DNA of 64,000 nucleotides, taken from contig PTFA01000111.1 in NCBI GenBank assembly GCA_003342895.1, forward strand, positions 780,199 through 844,198. Direction: 5' to 3'. Both the position numbers and the translations under genes were made by a program. Below are positions 1 to 10,875 of this stretch, one piece after another. Every line of letters starts with the position of its first letter. Position 1 is the stretch's first letter. The notes below the pieces were generated by a model, which was not told the origin of the DNA, did not search any database, and saw only the letters and a program-made list of their open reading frames with translations. Source of the stretch: Casuarius casuarius. Its lineage: Eukaryota; Chordata; Aves; Casuariiformes; Casuariidae.

Positions 1-1360
1 CTGAATTGTATGTATTGACCCATTGTATCAGTACAGGGTAATTTTTTTCTGAAAGATAGGTATGCTGGCATTCCAACTAGATTTAATTTGGGGCAAATAT
101 ATTCTACATGTTTAAAATCCCTGTATTGTTTTCACCTTCATTTTCTGTCCTACTGGATTACAATAAAATAAATTTGAACTGTTCAAATAAATTTGAACTA
201 TTTACATTTCAGTGCTGGGCTAGCAGTGTTTGATTTCCCTTATGGCACTCCAAATAGTACAAGAAATAGATAGCAAAAAAGAAAAAGCATTTTTTTCTGT
301 GGAATAAAAGTCAAAGGATTCCAGCATTAGAAATGATAATCATGAACATGGTAAATGGATCCTTCATACCCTCTCATTTTCTATTATGTCTCCAAGAATA
401 GAGAGTTACGGCTTTGAAAAACTTAAGCTTCCAAATAATCATACCTACCAATCTTAAGATTCCTTATTACTACAGAGTATTGGTAATGTGGAAACCATGC
501 AGTCGCAAAGACCCACCTAAACAGAACAAAATGTAGGACTAGAGAATTACTTTTGTTGCTTTTGTACTTCAGGACATTGCACCTTCCAAGACTATGAGAG
601 CACCTGAAGTTGCATACACTGACATAAACAATTTCAGAGTAACCTTTAATGGATCAATTCTAGGAAGCCTTTTTCTGCAATGGCTATACAAACAGCTCAC
701 TCCTGTGTAGTGATTTCAGGAAGAATATCTTCTAATACCACAGGGTTTTCTAATGGAGATCTTTATTTTTCATTGGAGGTGAATTCATCCTTTTCAAAGG
801 GCAAGTACAAGGTCTATGGACACTTAGGTCCCATCTAAGTCCTCAGAGTAGAACCAAATGGGAAGTAAATGGTCTTGTGATGGACTTAAGGTAAATTCTA
901 CACTGATTAAATAGGCAACAGAGTCTCAGTGAGAGACACTGGTTAGCAACAGTATGGGCGAAAAAAGCTATTCAAGTGATCATGTCCTCTTAAAAGTGTC
1001 CTCTTTGCCACTTTAGAAATAAAAAAAATAAAGCTTGATGGATTTAGGACCTTGATTATACCCTCCACTATGAAAAAACTTGCAAAAATGCAAACTGCTA
1101 TCAGGTAAATCGGTGTTTAAGTGCTATTACTTAATTTCATAGAGTACACATATTTGTGTTCCAAATCTCTCAGGTGGCCTGTGTCTATATATGCTGTTGC
1201 TTTCTCTGTCATGTATTAATCCACCTGAGAGACTACTTTTTCTGTTGCCTCACACAGAGCCTGAATGTCACACTTCTGAGAATTAGCACTAACAGCATTA
1301 ATTCCTAGTATTCTGATGGGGATTCTGAACTAAAAGGTGAAATATCTCATTCTTAATTTT

Positions 1361-1378
1361 ATATATATATATATATAT
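1361..1378. repeat. (AT)n microsatellite
   Basis: Nine consecutive AT units, followed by a short imperfect TATAT continuation to about 1386. It is a simple sequence repeat with no gene context. Confidence 0.85.
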
Positions 1379-2849
1379 TTATATATCCTCCTAAATAAAC
1401 AAAACTTCCCTCCTCTGTTGACTCTTTCACTTTCAAAATACTTTCAAATTTAGACCACTTTTGCTACAAAGTAACTAAATGATTTATATCATCTGTGCAT
1501 GCAACAAGGTCAGACCACAGCTTCATAATTTATCCTGGAAATTCTATGGANGGTTGGACAGGTGATGAATGAGCTTCAGAAGAGAATTGTCTGTGGATAA
1601 TTCAAATGCTTCATCTGAATGGCCCATTTAGTAATTATCTTTTTTATTTATTTAATTGTGAATTGAGTGTTCATAGTGCCTACCTAGCTGACAATAATGA
1701 GTGAGATGATCTTTACACATGGCCATTTTTGATGTTTGTCTGATGAGATTTTCCCAAAGGAAGAAACAAAAAGAATTTTTGTCTCTGTAGTATCTGCAAA
1801 CCAGAAGAACTGGTTGTTCTCAGCTTTCTCAATTCGTTTTGGTATACCTTTGTTTAAAGCAATGTGTATCAATAGGTCTGTTTGCATAATAAGTTATCAC
1901 AGTTCTGTGCTCCAGAACTGATTTTAACTTGTATACCCACTGAAAAAATGAAACACTTCTATGTGTATACAGAGAACTAGTGAATGAAGATGGAATTCCT
2001 TAGAGATTTCCTAGCAAAACATTACCTTTATTTTAGGTAAACTTGATGAACAGTTTTTGATATTTGCAGTGTTTGGTTTATAGTCATGTTTATTTGGTGC
2101 AGATTTTCCTGAAAGCAATTATAGGGGTCATCTAATGTTCGGAAAATGACTGCCAGCATTGTTGGTAAATATAATCAGTCCATCTTTCCATGCATCTGCA
2201 CACCTTGTCAACTAATTGGTATACTAGGTGTGAGCAGCAATTACTAAAACCATCAGCCTGAGTGTGAATAGCCTATCCCGTTTGCACACTACACTAGTAA
2301 GTAATCTATTGGACTGATCCTAGATAATAGCAATATAGTTACTCTCTCTTGATGTTATTGACCAAACCCTCCTCAAGCTCTTTCTTCTCATGCCTGTTCA
2401 CATGCTGCATTACTTCTTTCTCTCATTCCCATTCAGTAAGAGTTTTAACCCTTTATACTTCTTTTTTGCAACCTTACTGCTCTCTCTTCTGGTCAGCAGT
2501 GGGAAACTCTTATGGGAAGCTTACTTGTTAATATACCTTCAGTCACCAAGTTTTTAAACATCTCCAAGAGTTGTAGTTCTTCCTTATCTCTTTACCCTTA
2601 CTCTAAGCTTGTATCACCCATCCCTTTGTCATCTTTTCTGTCCTCAAGCTCATCAAGTCTAAGACAAATTCCTATCAATCATCATCTCCTCACTTTTGAA
2701 ACTTTAATTTTTTGTGTTACCTTCTTTGGAACTTTCATTTCTACATGTCTTTCATGTCTGATGTTCTCCTGAATGTTCTGGGGAATATGCACACTCACAA
2801 ACATCTGCAGGAGTCTACCATTATCCTTGTCTTTCTGATGTCATTTTTT

Positions 2850-3300
2850 AGTCTGTGGTTTTATGATACAGCTGAGTGATCCAAAAGCATATTGCCACAG
2901 GAAAATGATCTCCATTCTTGGCTACAGGGAGATGTTTCTTCCTGGTGTTCAGGGCAGGTACATCTGAGTCCTCAGTGAATTTAGCCAGGTTCACAGAATG
3001 GTTGAGGCTGAAGTGTGCTGTGCACCAGTGGAAGGCATTGGGGCTAGTGTTCATTATGATCCCAGTAAGAAAGGCACTCAGATTCCATAAGACATTGCTT
3101 AAAATGCCATTTATTGGAGATAACACAAGAAGGAGAAAAGAGAGATAATCTTACATCCCCTCAGATGCTGGGAACCACAACTTGTGCAGTATCAGATGAG
3201 CCTCCAATCAGGGCATAGCATGCAGTACAGATCCTGTCCATGGAGAGGTTCACCAGCATTTTGGTCTTTAGAGCTCTTACATGATTTTCTTAAAAGAAAA
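2850..3300 (-). other. Unidentified repeat-like or retrocopy-like block
   Basis: Read on the minus strand, a short open frame ends in a stop at 3161-3163. An AATAAA polyadenylation signal (TTTATT on plus at 3110-3115) follows about 45 bases after it, which resembles the 3' end of a transcript or retrocopy. The minus-strand frame between about 3284 and 3161 gives roughly 40 residues that I do not recognise. Overlapping plus and minus open frames at 2848-3148 also look like nothing known. A decayed LTR, a processed-transcript copy or plain chance would all fit. Confidence 0.2.
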
Positions 3301-3483
3301 TTATTCTATTCAACACTTCCACTGTCAAGCAGAAAGACATTGACATGAGAACTTGCTGCTACGCTTTAAGCCAAAGACAAGGATACGCGGGTGACATAAT
3401 CATCAGTATCAAGTGGGAGCTGCCTAGAGGCTCCTCCGTTACAATTAGCTGGCTAAGTTTATCCTATTGCTAAGGGATATGTG

Positions 3484-3548
3484 CAGCACAGTGCAGGCTT
3501 TAAGGCCAAACTACACATGCAGCATAGCACAATACAGCACAGCACAGG
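3484..3548. repeat. Imperfect AGCACA-rich tandem motif
   Basis: Repeated variants of GCAGCACA, GCATAGCACA and TACAGCACAGCACAGG occur within 65 bases. They form a short degenerate tandem repeat lying just beyond the 3' end of the neighbouring CR1 element. No function is apparent. Confidence 0.5.
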
Positions 3549-3751
3549 CCTGTGCCTACTCAGCTTAACTGTTATGTGGATCTCTAAATCCTCGAAGTAC
3601 TATTGTCTTCCAGTTAGCATCACTACAGAAGGCACCTCTGGAGATCATCTAGTCCACCTACAGCAGGTTGCTTGAGACTGAGCCCCAATGTGCTTTGAAC
3701 ATCTCCAGGGGTGAAGAATCCACAACCCCTCTGTGCAACCCATTTCAGTGT

Positions 3752-4171
3752 TCAATCACCCTTATAGCAAAAAAGTTTTCTTATGTTGAAGCAGAATTTT
3801 CTGCATTCCAATCTGGTGCCAGTTGCCTCTTGTTCCATCACCAGGCACCACTGAGAAGAGTCTGGATCCATCTTCTTTATTCCCACCATCACGTATTTGC
3901 ACACATGGATAAAACTGACCCTCAGCCTTCTCTTCTCCAGGCTAAATAGTCCCAACTCTCTCATTCTCTCCTTGTGTGACAGATGCTCTAGTCCTTTAAT
4001 CATCTTTGTGGCCCTCCATTGGACTTTCTGGGAGGCCAGCAGAGGACCTAGCACTCCAGATGTGGCCTCAACAGAGTTGAGTAGAGGGAAAGGATCACTT
4101 CCCTCGACCTGCTGGCAACATCTTCCTAATGCAGCCCAGAATACCATCAGCCGCCTTTGCCTTAGGGGCAT
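3752..4171 (-). pseudogene. CR1 ORF2 C-terminal fragment
   Basis: The 139-codon minus-strand frame contains ATKMIKGLEHLSHKERMREL followed by GLFSLEKRRLR. This matches the conserved CR1 ORF2 tail downstream of the reverse transcriptase (thumb and C-terminal region). The first half of the frame (PLRQRRLMVFW...) is out of the CR1 reading frame, so at least one frameshift lies near 4040. The end of the frame (FCFNIRKLF) corresponds to the RFRLNIRKHFF-type CR1 terminus. It is non-functional and part of the element at 3627-5262. Confidence 0.88.
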
Positions 4172-4592
4172 ATTGCTGGCTCATGGTCAACTTGTGGTCC
4201 GCCAGGACCCCAAGGGCCTTTTCTGCAAAGCTGCTCTCCCTCCCATTCACTGCTCTNTCCTCATCCACCAAGCCAGTCATCTCACCATAAAAGGCTATCA
4301 GGNTAGTTAAGCACAATTTCCCCTTCATACGTCCATGCTGACTACTCCCAATCACCTTCTTGGCATTCACATGTTTGGAAATGGCTTCCAGGAGGATTTG
4401 CTCCATGGCCTTCCCAAGGATAGAGGAGAGGCTGACCAGCCTGTGGTTCCCCAGATTCTCCTTCTTGCCCTGCTTGAAGATAGGAGTGGCATTTGCTTTA
4501 TTCCAGTCCTCAGGAACCTCTCCTGATTGCCATGACCTTTCAAAGATAACCACGAGTGGCCTCGCAATGCCTTCAGCCAGCTCCCTCAGCAC
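4095..4592 (-). pseudogene. CR1 ORF2 reverse transcriptase fragment, palm deleted
   Basis: This 165-codon minus-strand frame begins in LRELAEGIARPLVVIFERSW and continues with GEVPEDWNKANATPIFK, the fingers region of CR1 reverse transcriptase. NHRLVSL follows, where the family usually has NYRPVSL. After IAFYGEMTGLVDE (about residue 110) the frame passes directly to ESSFAEKALGVLADHKLTMS and GILGCIRK, which belong to the C-terminal half. About 150 residues carrying the DFSKAFD and F/Y-ADD catalytic motifs are therefore missing. Two N bases lie near the junction. The open frame survives across the join, so the deletion was in frame or nearly so. Confidence 0.9.
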
Positions 4593-4919
4593 TCATGGGT
4601 GCATCCCATCAGGGCTCACGGACTTGTCCAGTGTGTTTAAGTGATCCCCAGCCTGATCCTCCTCCTCCTCCCTTTCTCCAGACTTCCCCTCTGGTGTCAG
4701 GGGCTTGGGATTCATGAGGACCGGGCTTACCAGCAAAGACTGAAGTGAAGAAGCATTGAGTACCTCAGCCTTTCCTATGTCCTTTGCCACCAGGTCCCCC
4801 GCCCCATTTAGCAGCAGAGTGGCATTTTCCCAAGCCTTCCTTTTGTTGCATAGGTACTTACAGGAGCCTTTTTTGTTGCCTTTCACATCCTGCATCAGAT
4901 TTAGCTCTCTTAACCCCAT
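4593..4919 (-). pseudogene. CR1 ORF2 linker between endonuclease and reverse transcriptase
   Basis: The minus-strand frame LNLMQDVKGNKKGSCKYLCN then LLLNGAGDLVAKDIGKAEVL matches the CR1 ORF2 stretch that usually reads LARDVKGNKKGFYRY and LLNEAGDLVTKDMEKAEVL. It ends in DKSVSPDGMHP, equivalent to the family's SMGPDGMHP immediately before the reverse transcriptase. It is contiguous with the fragment at 4095-4592 but separated from it by a frame break at about 4593. A GAGGAGGAGG-type acidic run (EREEEEDQ) is within the normal variation of this linker. Confidence 0.88.
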
Positions 4920-5110
4920 CCCTGCATACTTGGACAGGGTCTCTATATTCCTCCTGGGTCACCTCTCCCAGATTCCACCTCTTGTACACTTATTTCCTTT
5001 TTATATTTGAGCTCCTTCTTCATCCATTCAGGCCTCCTGCTGTCTGCTTAATTTTCTGCTTGTTGCATGGAACATTCTTGAGCTTGGAGGATCTGATCTT
5101 TAAAATGCTT

Positions 5111-5163
5111 CTGCTGCTGCTGCTGCTGCTACTACTACTACTACTGCTGCTACTGCTACTACT
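5111..5163. repeat. CTG/CTA trinucleotide repeat inside CR1
   Basis: About 17 trinucleotides of CTG and CTA lie between two CR1-homologous segments (one ending near 5100, the next starting near 5165). In the minus frame they give a run of serines and in a plus frame a run of leucines, which explains the low-complexity open frames here. The repeat probably grew in, or sealed, an internal CR1 deletion. Confidence 0.9.
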
Positions 5164-5262
5164 AGTTCCCAAGAAGTTGTCATCAATGCACCCCGGAAAC
5201 CTCCTGGATTTCTTGTGCCCTGCTGTGTTTTCCCTCCAGCAGGTATCAGGGTGGATATTAGC

Positions 5263-5847
5263 TAGCATATAGCTGTCAGAATTCTGAATTTTTTGAATTC
5301 TCTCCAGCCACTGGATTGAAACTATTTTGTGTAGGATCCATTCTTTATAGATTTTCTTTTCTTTTTTTAATTTTTCCTAGCTTGAAAAGGAAAAGAGATA
5401 AGTGTCTCACCCCAGTAAAATGTTAATATAGGTCAGTAGGGAATATCTCACCACTGTTCTTTTCTGTGTGTAATGTCATTAAATTCATGTAACTGCTGGA
5501 AAACTGAGTCTAATATGAGAGAGAACTGGCACCCTAACATTTGCAGTTCCTGACTTTTGGATACTTAATTCATAACAATTATATTTGTATTAATTGATTA
5601 GGATTCACTACTATGAGCTATGCATCTTTATTAACAGTCATGGTACTGCGACGTCAGAGTGCAGGGTTGTGAATGAAGAGAGAGTTTGACAACTCGAAAG
5701 TGTCTGTGTACATAAGTATAAATGCATGCAAAAAAGCGAAAGATGATAGCCCATATGAGTAGCCTGTGGTACCCTGTTCTCAAAGGACAGAAGAAACAGG
5801 GAAATACAGCAGGGAAAAACCTTCTCACCTGCCAAAAGTGAGTATAA
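5263..5847. other. AT-rich non-coding stretch
   Basis: Nothing recognisable is seen between the 5' end of the CR1 copy and the GC-rich island. The two overlapping minus-strand frames of 74 codons at 5631-5862 have no family resemblance. Confidence 0.6.
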
Positions 5848-6420
5848 ACCAGCAACTTTCAAACTTTTTATATCATGACTACTGTTTTATGTCATAATTC
5901 AGGCCTTCTGGCTATTCATATACTATATAGACTTCTTTGCCCTACTGCTATCCCCTGTGGGTGGTTGAGGCTGTCTCTGTCCTCTCCTCTCCCGCCTCCA
6001 GCCCTGAGGAGACCCAGCAGCAGTGTGGGAAGAGGCTCCTGCCCAGTTGCAGGCACCAGAGAGAAGCTCTGTGACGGGGCACCGGGGAGGCCAGGTCCCT
6101 GACCTGAGCGAGGAGCGGAGGCACAGGGTAAAGTCACTCCCTGTAGTCAGGAAAAGGCGCTAATTGTCTCTAAGGAGACACCTGCTAGGGAGCCAGTTTC
6201 CACCAGGAAAGGTGAATGGAGGATTGAGGGCAGAGATGGCTGGGACTGGCAGGACATAGAAGTCTTGGGACAGGAATTAGAAAACAGCAATGCTTTCTTA
6301 AGGAGGGAACTGGGTTAGGCCTGTGCCTAGAAGAGAGATCTGGTCAGCACTGTGAGAGACAGGGATACTGAGGTGGGTCTGGGAAGGTGAGCAGAGATTG
6401 AGGAATACTCTTTTTGATGT
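5848..6420. other. GC-rich island of unknown origin, possible decayed DNA transposon
   Basis: The composition changes sharply here, from an AT-rich background to a pyrimidine-rich then GC/purine-rich block. The left edge reads CAACTTTCAAACTTTTTATA and then TCATGAC. It resembles the terminal inverted repeats of ancient hAT-type elements (CAGTGGTTCTCAAACTTTTT-like), whose non-autonomous copies in reptiles often carry GC-rich interiors. I could not find a matching right terminus. Open frames on either strand (5875-6102 plus, 5916-6137 minus) are about 75 codons and unrecognised. Few CpG dinucleotides are present, so this is not a promoter-type CpG island. Confidence 0.3.
6002..6127 (+). other. 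Candidate non-coding exon
   Basis: A long pyrimidine tract (about 5970-5999) ends in CCTCCAG at 6001, a strong acceptor. The block ends CACAGG|GTAAAG at 6127/6128, a good donor. The interval is 126 bases but has stops in all three plus frames, so it could only be a UTR or long non-coding RNA exon. It lies inside the GC-rich island, so the match may be a by-product of base composition. Confidence 0.2.
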
Positions 6421-9400
6421 CCATGAGCATTTGTTACAAGTTTTATTTTGCATTCCTCAAAGTGTGCCTGAAGCTCCTCTTATCAACATTTCTAAAATGG
6501 GATTTAAATGATTTTATCACACTTTCCTAACTTCTTGNTCTCTTTCTTGTGGCTTTCAAACTTCATAGGATTTAACCATTTGCTATTTCCTTATGGTCTA
6601 TGCTAATATCATTTATTTGCCAAGTGATTACTGCTAGTATTAGAGTTTTGTTCTTAAATTTGCATTACAGTGCTATACCCAACTGAGCTATTTTACAGTG
6701 TAAAGCGTATGTTTTCTCCAAATCTCCTTTCTCCACCCCTCAGAAAACCCACATAAGGTAGAAGAAATGGTTATAATATCCTGGTATGCTACACTGTTTG
6801 CAATAATTAACTGAAGTTTCACATGTATAGGAGAGTAAATACTGCAGAGAAGAAGGAGCTTACAAACTGAAAGGTTTGAGGACTGTTACTCAGGCAAAAA
6901 TGTGATGCAGCGGGTAGAAAGGTCAGTGTTGGTGATTGCTGTTGCAAACTTCAGGGAGGCTGGAAGTGGTTCCAGGACTGTCATGTAAAGGAGCTAGGAA
7001 AATCAGTCAGATGGTGGGAAATACATGTTCTTGTCAATCAGGGAAATATAAAAAGAAAATCAGTTTGTTTGTTTGTTTGTTGCAAAGCAGGGTTGTGGAC
7101 TTAAAACAAGCAAAAATCTTAGGGCATTTTGGCATGTGGTAGGGAGGTTAATTATTTTTTTCCAGTGGGAGACGAAGTTAACAGGAACATCCTGGGATTT
7201 ACTGGTGGAGAAAAGAGATTAGAAATGGGAAGACATCAACAAACAGTTGTACGTATATTATTTGAATATCTAGAGTATCTTTCAAAGGATATAACATTTG
7301 AAAATTGTTGGCTCACAGAAATCATGTCAGGTAGCTGAGTGAAGCCAATTCAAATGTTTACTGTCAGGGTACATCTAGTAGTATTCCTTCTTCACCCCTT
7401 CCCCCCTCCACACACATTTGATCCCTATGTGCTGTTTATCTAGCCTCCAACTGACAGTTCTCCCATATCACATTTCCTCCAAATGCATTCAACAAACTGC
7501 TCATCTGCCTTAAGATATAAACATATACATTAAATGCTTGCAGATAGAATGAACAAATTGTTTTCTTTCTGTTACTTTTTACTCATGTTAGGCAGATCTT
7601 TTTTAAGATTAAGATTCATAAAAGCGTTTGTTTTTTTCTTGGAAACAGATTACTCATCAAAGTCCTTGGAAATCTATATCACTCTTTACTTTTTTGTTAA
7701 AAATTAAATGCTGCTACTACTTCTCTTCTTTGATTTTCACTTAAAGCTGTTTGACAGAAAAAAAGATTATCAAGGGAGGACTGACGGAAAGATGTTCAGA
7801 ATCCCCAGTCGGAATAACCATGTAAGCTTTATTTAAGAACTTCCTAAAATCTCCGATATTACATAAAGCACCCAAACCAACAAAACCTGGCATTACACTT
7901 CTCCCAGTAATCACCACCAAATGAAATAGTCACAGCAAAGCTCCCAAATGCATGAACTTCACCTGACTTTGGGTTTCATTACAAATATGGACCTCAGGCC
8001 ATGGACACATTAACATGTCAACCCATGACAAATCAAGCTGCAGAATTTTTAAAAGCTGGGAATGCATGAGGCACTTTTTAGAAGTGATTTAGGCCATCCA
8101 TAAGACTGGAAAATATATCCCTCGAATGACTCAGGGTGAAATTTGTCAATACCTAGGCACGCTCTTTTCTTCAAAGCTGCTGTGGTGCAATTTGCTTCAT
8201 TTTATGCCTCAAACATTGCCTTGCTGTTTACATATCTGTACCCTCAGACCATGTTACCCAAAGACAAAGCATAATCCTCTGTTGCTCTTGGCTACCATAC
8301 GACAGACCAGTAGGACATTTACTGGAGAATTATCACCCTGTTTGGCTAAAGGCATCAAAATGTAGCTTTGAGAAGTGTTTGGGGTTTCTTACTTTTGGTT
8401 CAAGACAACCAGAGTAACTTATTGCTGCATATCAAATGCCATTATTTCCCATGTTTCTAATTCAATTAGCTGTGATCTTTTCACATGAGTTTTTGGTGTA
8501 GTGATTTATTTCTTTCTGTGGGGAATTTTTGGACTTCAAATTTAAAAATGAGAAAAATAGACAAAGAAACAAGAACATTAGGCATCATGAAGTAGAATCA
8601 CAGATGATCACGCAGCTGTAACTGGTGCCTTTTTCAGTGAGCTCTTCTAACCACCAGCAATAATTCACCAGTATGTGACTAACTTCAGTGTTGNCATTCT
8701 TTAAAACACACAGCAAAGGTACAAGAAATAAGATTGAATTGATGAATGAAGATTGAACTTGAATGAACACGACAGCTTTCCTGTAAGATACATAATCAAA
8801 TAATATTGTTCTGTACAGTCCTTACTACTAAAATAAGGAAGTGAATATACCTCATCATAACTTTTCATTCTTACCTTATTCTAATCTAATCTAATCTTAA
8901 TCTAATTCCTTATTTTAGGTCCATCTTCTATTGTCCTTAAGACTTTTCAGACTGGGTATTTGTATTACAGGAAAAATTTTGTTTCAAAATGTTATGTTGT
9001 AATTGCTGTTTATTATTTCAACTGTTTATAATCTTTTGCTTTTTTGCATATGAGTATTTGTAGAAATATTTTGGATTATTCCACAGTGACATTTGGGAAG
9101 GCACTGAAAAATTTTCATGAATTCTTATAAAATTCTAGTGGTTAGAAAATTAGCTTTCTTTTCCAAGTATCAGAATATTAGTTTCATGGCACTATGCATG
9201 AATAAGACATTATCTGGAACACTACCTACAGATCTGGTCATTCATGTTGATAAAAACAGTTAAAATTGATTAGANTCAGAGGAGGCTACTAGGCCATATA
9301 AAGCCCATTTTACAAGAGTACCTAATAAAGTGTTTCTTCTTTAGCTTAGTAAAATAAGGCTTGAGGAACACGGTTCCTGTCCACAAATATTATTGAATTG

Positions 9401-10691
9401 TTTACACCTAGATTAAAGCTGGTTTTAAAATGGAACTTTGTTACATTTATGAAGAGATTTCATGACGCATATGCCTATGAGTGCAGGAAAAGGGTCGGAG
9501 CTTCTTGTCAAATTCTTACCTTGTTGCAATTTAATCTACCGCTCTTCCTAGCATCTGTGTGTTTACTTTTGCTGTCCTCTCCTGCTCCCCATCACTCCTT
9601 TCCAGGCAGGTAGTATTTTCCTTATTCATTGTCATAGTTTCAGTCCTACAGTTTGAAAGTAACAAAACTTTCTAAAACTTTTTTTTTTTACATTGAATTT
9701 CCATAAATAACTCTTCCTTTTTGACACTTCCGTGCAAGTTGTACAAAGCCTTTACCCAAACATAAGCTATAAGCATTTAATTGGTCATTTCCTCTTAGTA
9801 TGTAAGTAGTGTTGAATAAATCTTATGAATCGGTTATTAGCAATCAGAAAATTTCCATCTGCCTGTCTTTAAAAATACACACTATTATTATTTTTCTTTT
9901 TCTATTAAGAAAAAATCAATTCTGTTGCCCCTAAAACGTAAGATGGTAAGGATCCTTTTCTCTTGCCTGCTGGTCTTCTTTGTTCATTAACTTGTGAACA
10001 TCTGCTGCTCTGTAATTATTGAATGTAAAGAGGGTGGAATTTATGTATTATTCCATTTTACTTGGGTGCATTTAAACTGCAGTCTATAAAAGCAATAACA
10101 GTGCATTTTCAAGGGTAAAAATCCTGATTATAAAAAGTGCATACTGTTAAAAAAAAAAAAAGCCTCACCAAAGTCTGACATGTGCAGTTACTATAATTGT
10201 ATTTGTATAGTTATTTTTATTAGACAATACAGAAAAAAATCACTCTCTAATTTTATGATGTATTGAGAATAGGAGCAAATGAAACTATACTTAGGGAGGA
10301 ATGTAGTGCTCAGAGCATTTCTAAAATGGCCTGTGTTAAAACAGAACTTTGGGGAAAAAATCAGAATCCAACACTTCTGGTGAATATTATGGTGCGGAGA
10401 CCATGTTTTCTATGATATTTCAGTCACTACTAAAAAATTATTATTNATTTATGCACTGAAAAAAGAGATATTTTGTGCTGTATTTGGTTATCAGTATAAA
10501 CCGGGAAAGTTTGAATGCATAACAGGCAGAGTAGAGCAGTATACAGATTTAACCACTCTTTCAACTTGCTATTGATTATATATTTTCAAATTTCTATTTA
10601 TTTGGGAAAATGGCTTGTAATCTCTCATTAAAAATAGCATCATGTTGTGTCAGCTTTGGTAATACTCAAGAAAGACACTTTTTTACTGCAG
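6421..10691. other. AT-rich non-coding stretch
   Basis: Unique-looking AT-rich DNA with small simple repeats: (GTTT)n at about 7063-7081, a CTAAT pentamer run at 8878-8907, and a 12-A run near 10150. Frames are below 80 codons with no recognised homology. Confidence 0.65.
8878..8907. repeat. (CTAAT)n pentanucleotide repeat
   Basis: Four to five CTAAT units plus a TTAATCTAAT variant. Simple repeat. Confidence 0.8.
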
Positions 10692-10875
10692 CCTGAACTG
10701 AAGAGAAAAGGTCTGACTCGAAGGCGTCTGCTGAGAAGTCTTTCTGCTGTGAACAAAAGGTTGAGAGGTCAAGACAGCTGCTCTGGCTCATTGGTGTTGA
10801 GATTTCAATTTGGACCTCCACAGTGGCACTAAAAAGAGAACAAGGATCCAAGAGAGTAGCTGACTCTGTGGCAAG
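10692..10875 (+). other. Candidate exon, mostly open but ending in a stop
   Basis: The acceptor TTTTTTACTGCAG ends at 10691 and the donor GCAAG|GTAAAG starts at 10876. One plus frame is open from the acceptor for 46 codons (basic run KRKGLTRRRLLRSL, then a hydrophobic stretch and PPQWH) before a stop at about 10830. I do not recognise the peptide. As an internal exon it would be a 3'-proximal coding exon with a late intron, a UTR exon or a long non-coding RNA exon. Splice-site pairs of this quality also occur by chance in 64 kb. Confidence 0.2.

Larger units (their letters stand above)
1..3480. other. AT-rich non-coding stretch
   Basis: No coding exon, RNA gene or clear mobile element is recognised through most of this stretch. 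Open frames here are under about 95 codons and low-complexity. A short near-tandem motif built on AAATTTGAACT occurs near 172-200, and a TA dinucleotide run sits at 1361-1378. Base composition rises somewhat from about 2850 onward, where the sequence looks more repeat-like. Confidence 0.7.
3627..5262 (-). mobile_element. CR1 LINE retrotransposon, 5'-truncated and internally deleted
   Basis: This is a chicken-repeat-1 family non-LTR retrotransposon lying on the minus strand. Its 3' UTR end is seen on plus as GGAGATCATCTAGTCCA near 3640, the classic CR1 terminus. Going upstream on the element (higher coordinates) come the ORF2 C-terminal domain (about 3750-4170), the reverse-transcriptase N-terminal region (about 4310-4590) and the linker before the reverse transcriptase (about 4593-4919). 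Homology continues to about 5100, resumes at about 5165 after a CTG/CTA repeat, and fades near 5262. The catalytic palm of the reverse transcriptase is missing: the sequence jumps from a TGLVDE-type segment to the C-terminal ESSFAEK region near 4250. Frameshifts, stops and this deletion make it a dead copy. The flanks show no obvious target-site duplication, as expected for CR1. Confidence 0.93.

Noticed and set aside
2985..3020. CR1 3' terminus (TTCACAGAATGGTTGAGGCTG)
   Set aside because: It resembles the start of a reverse-complemented CR1 end for about 20 bases, but the following sequence does not continue into CR1.
5020..5268. Minus-strand frame with a polyserine run
   Set aside because: This is a low-complexity product of the CTG/CTA repeat inside CR1, not a gene.
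4784..5272. 162-codon plus-strand open frame with a leucine run
   Set aside because: It runs antisense through the CR1 element and owes its length to the CTG/CTA repeat. There is no family resemblance.
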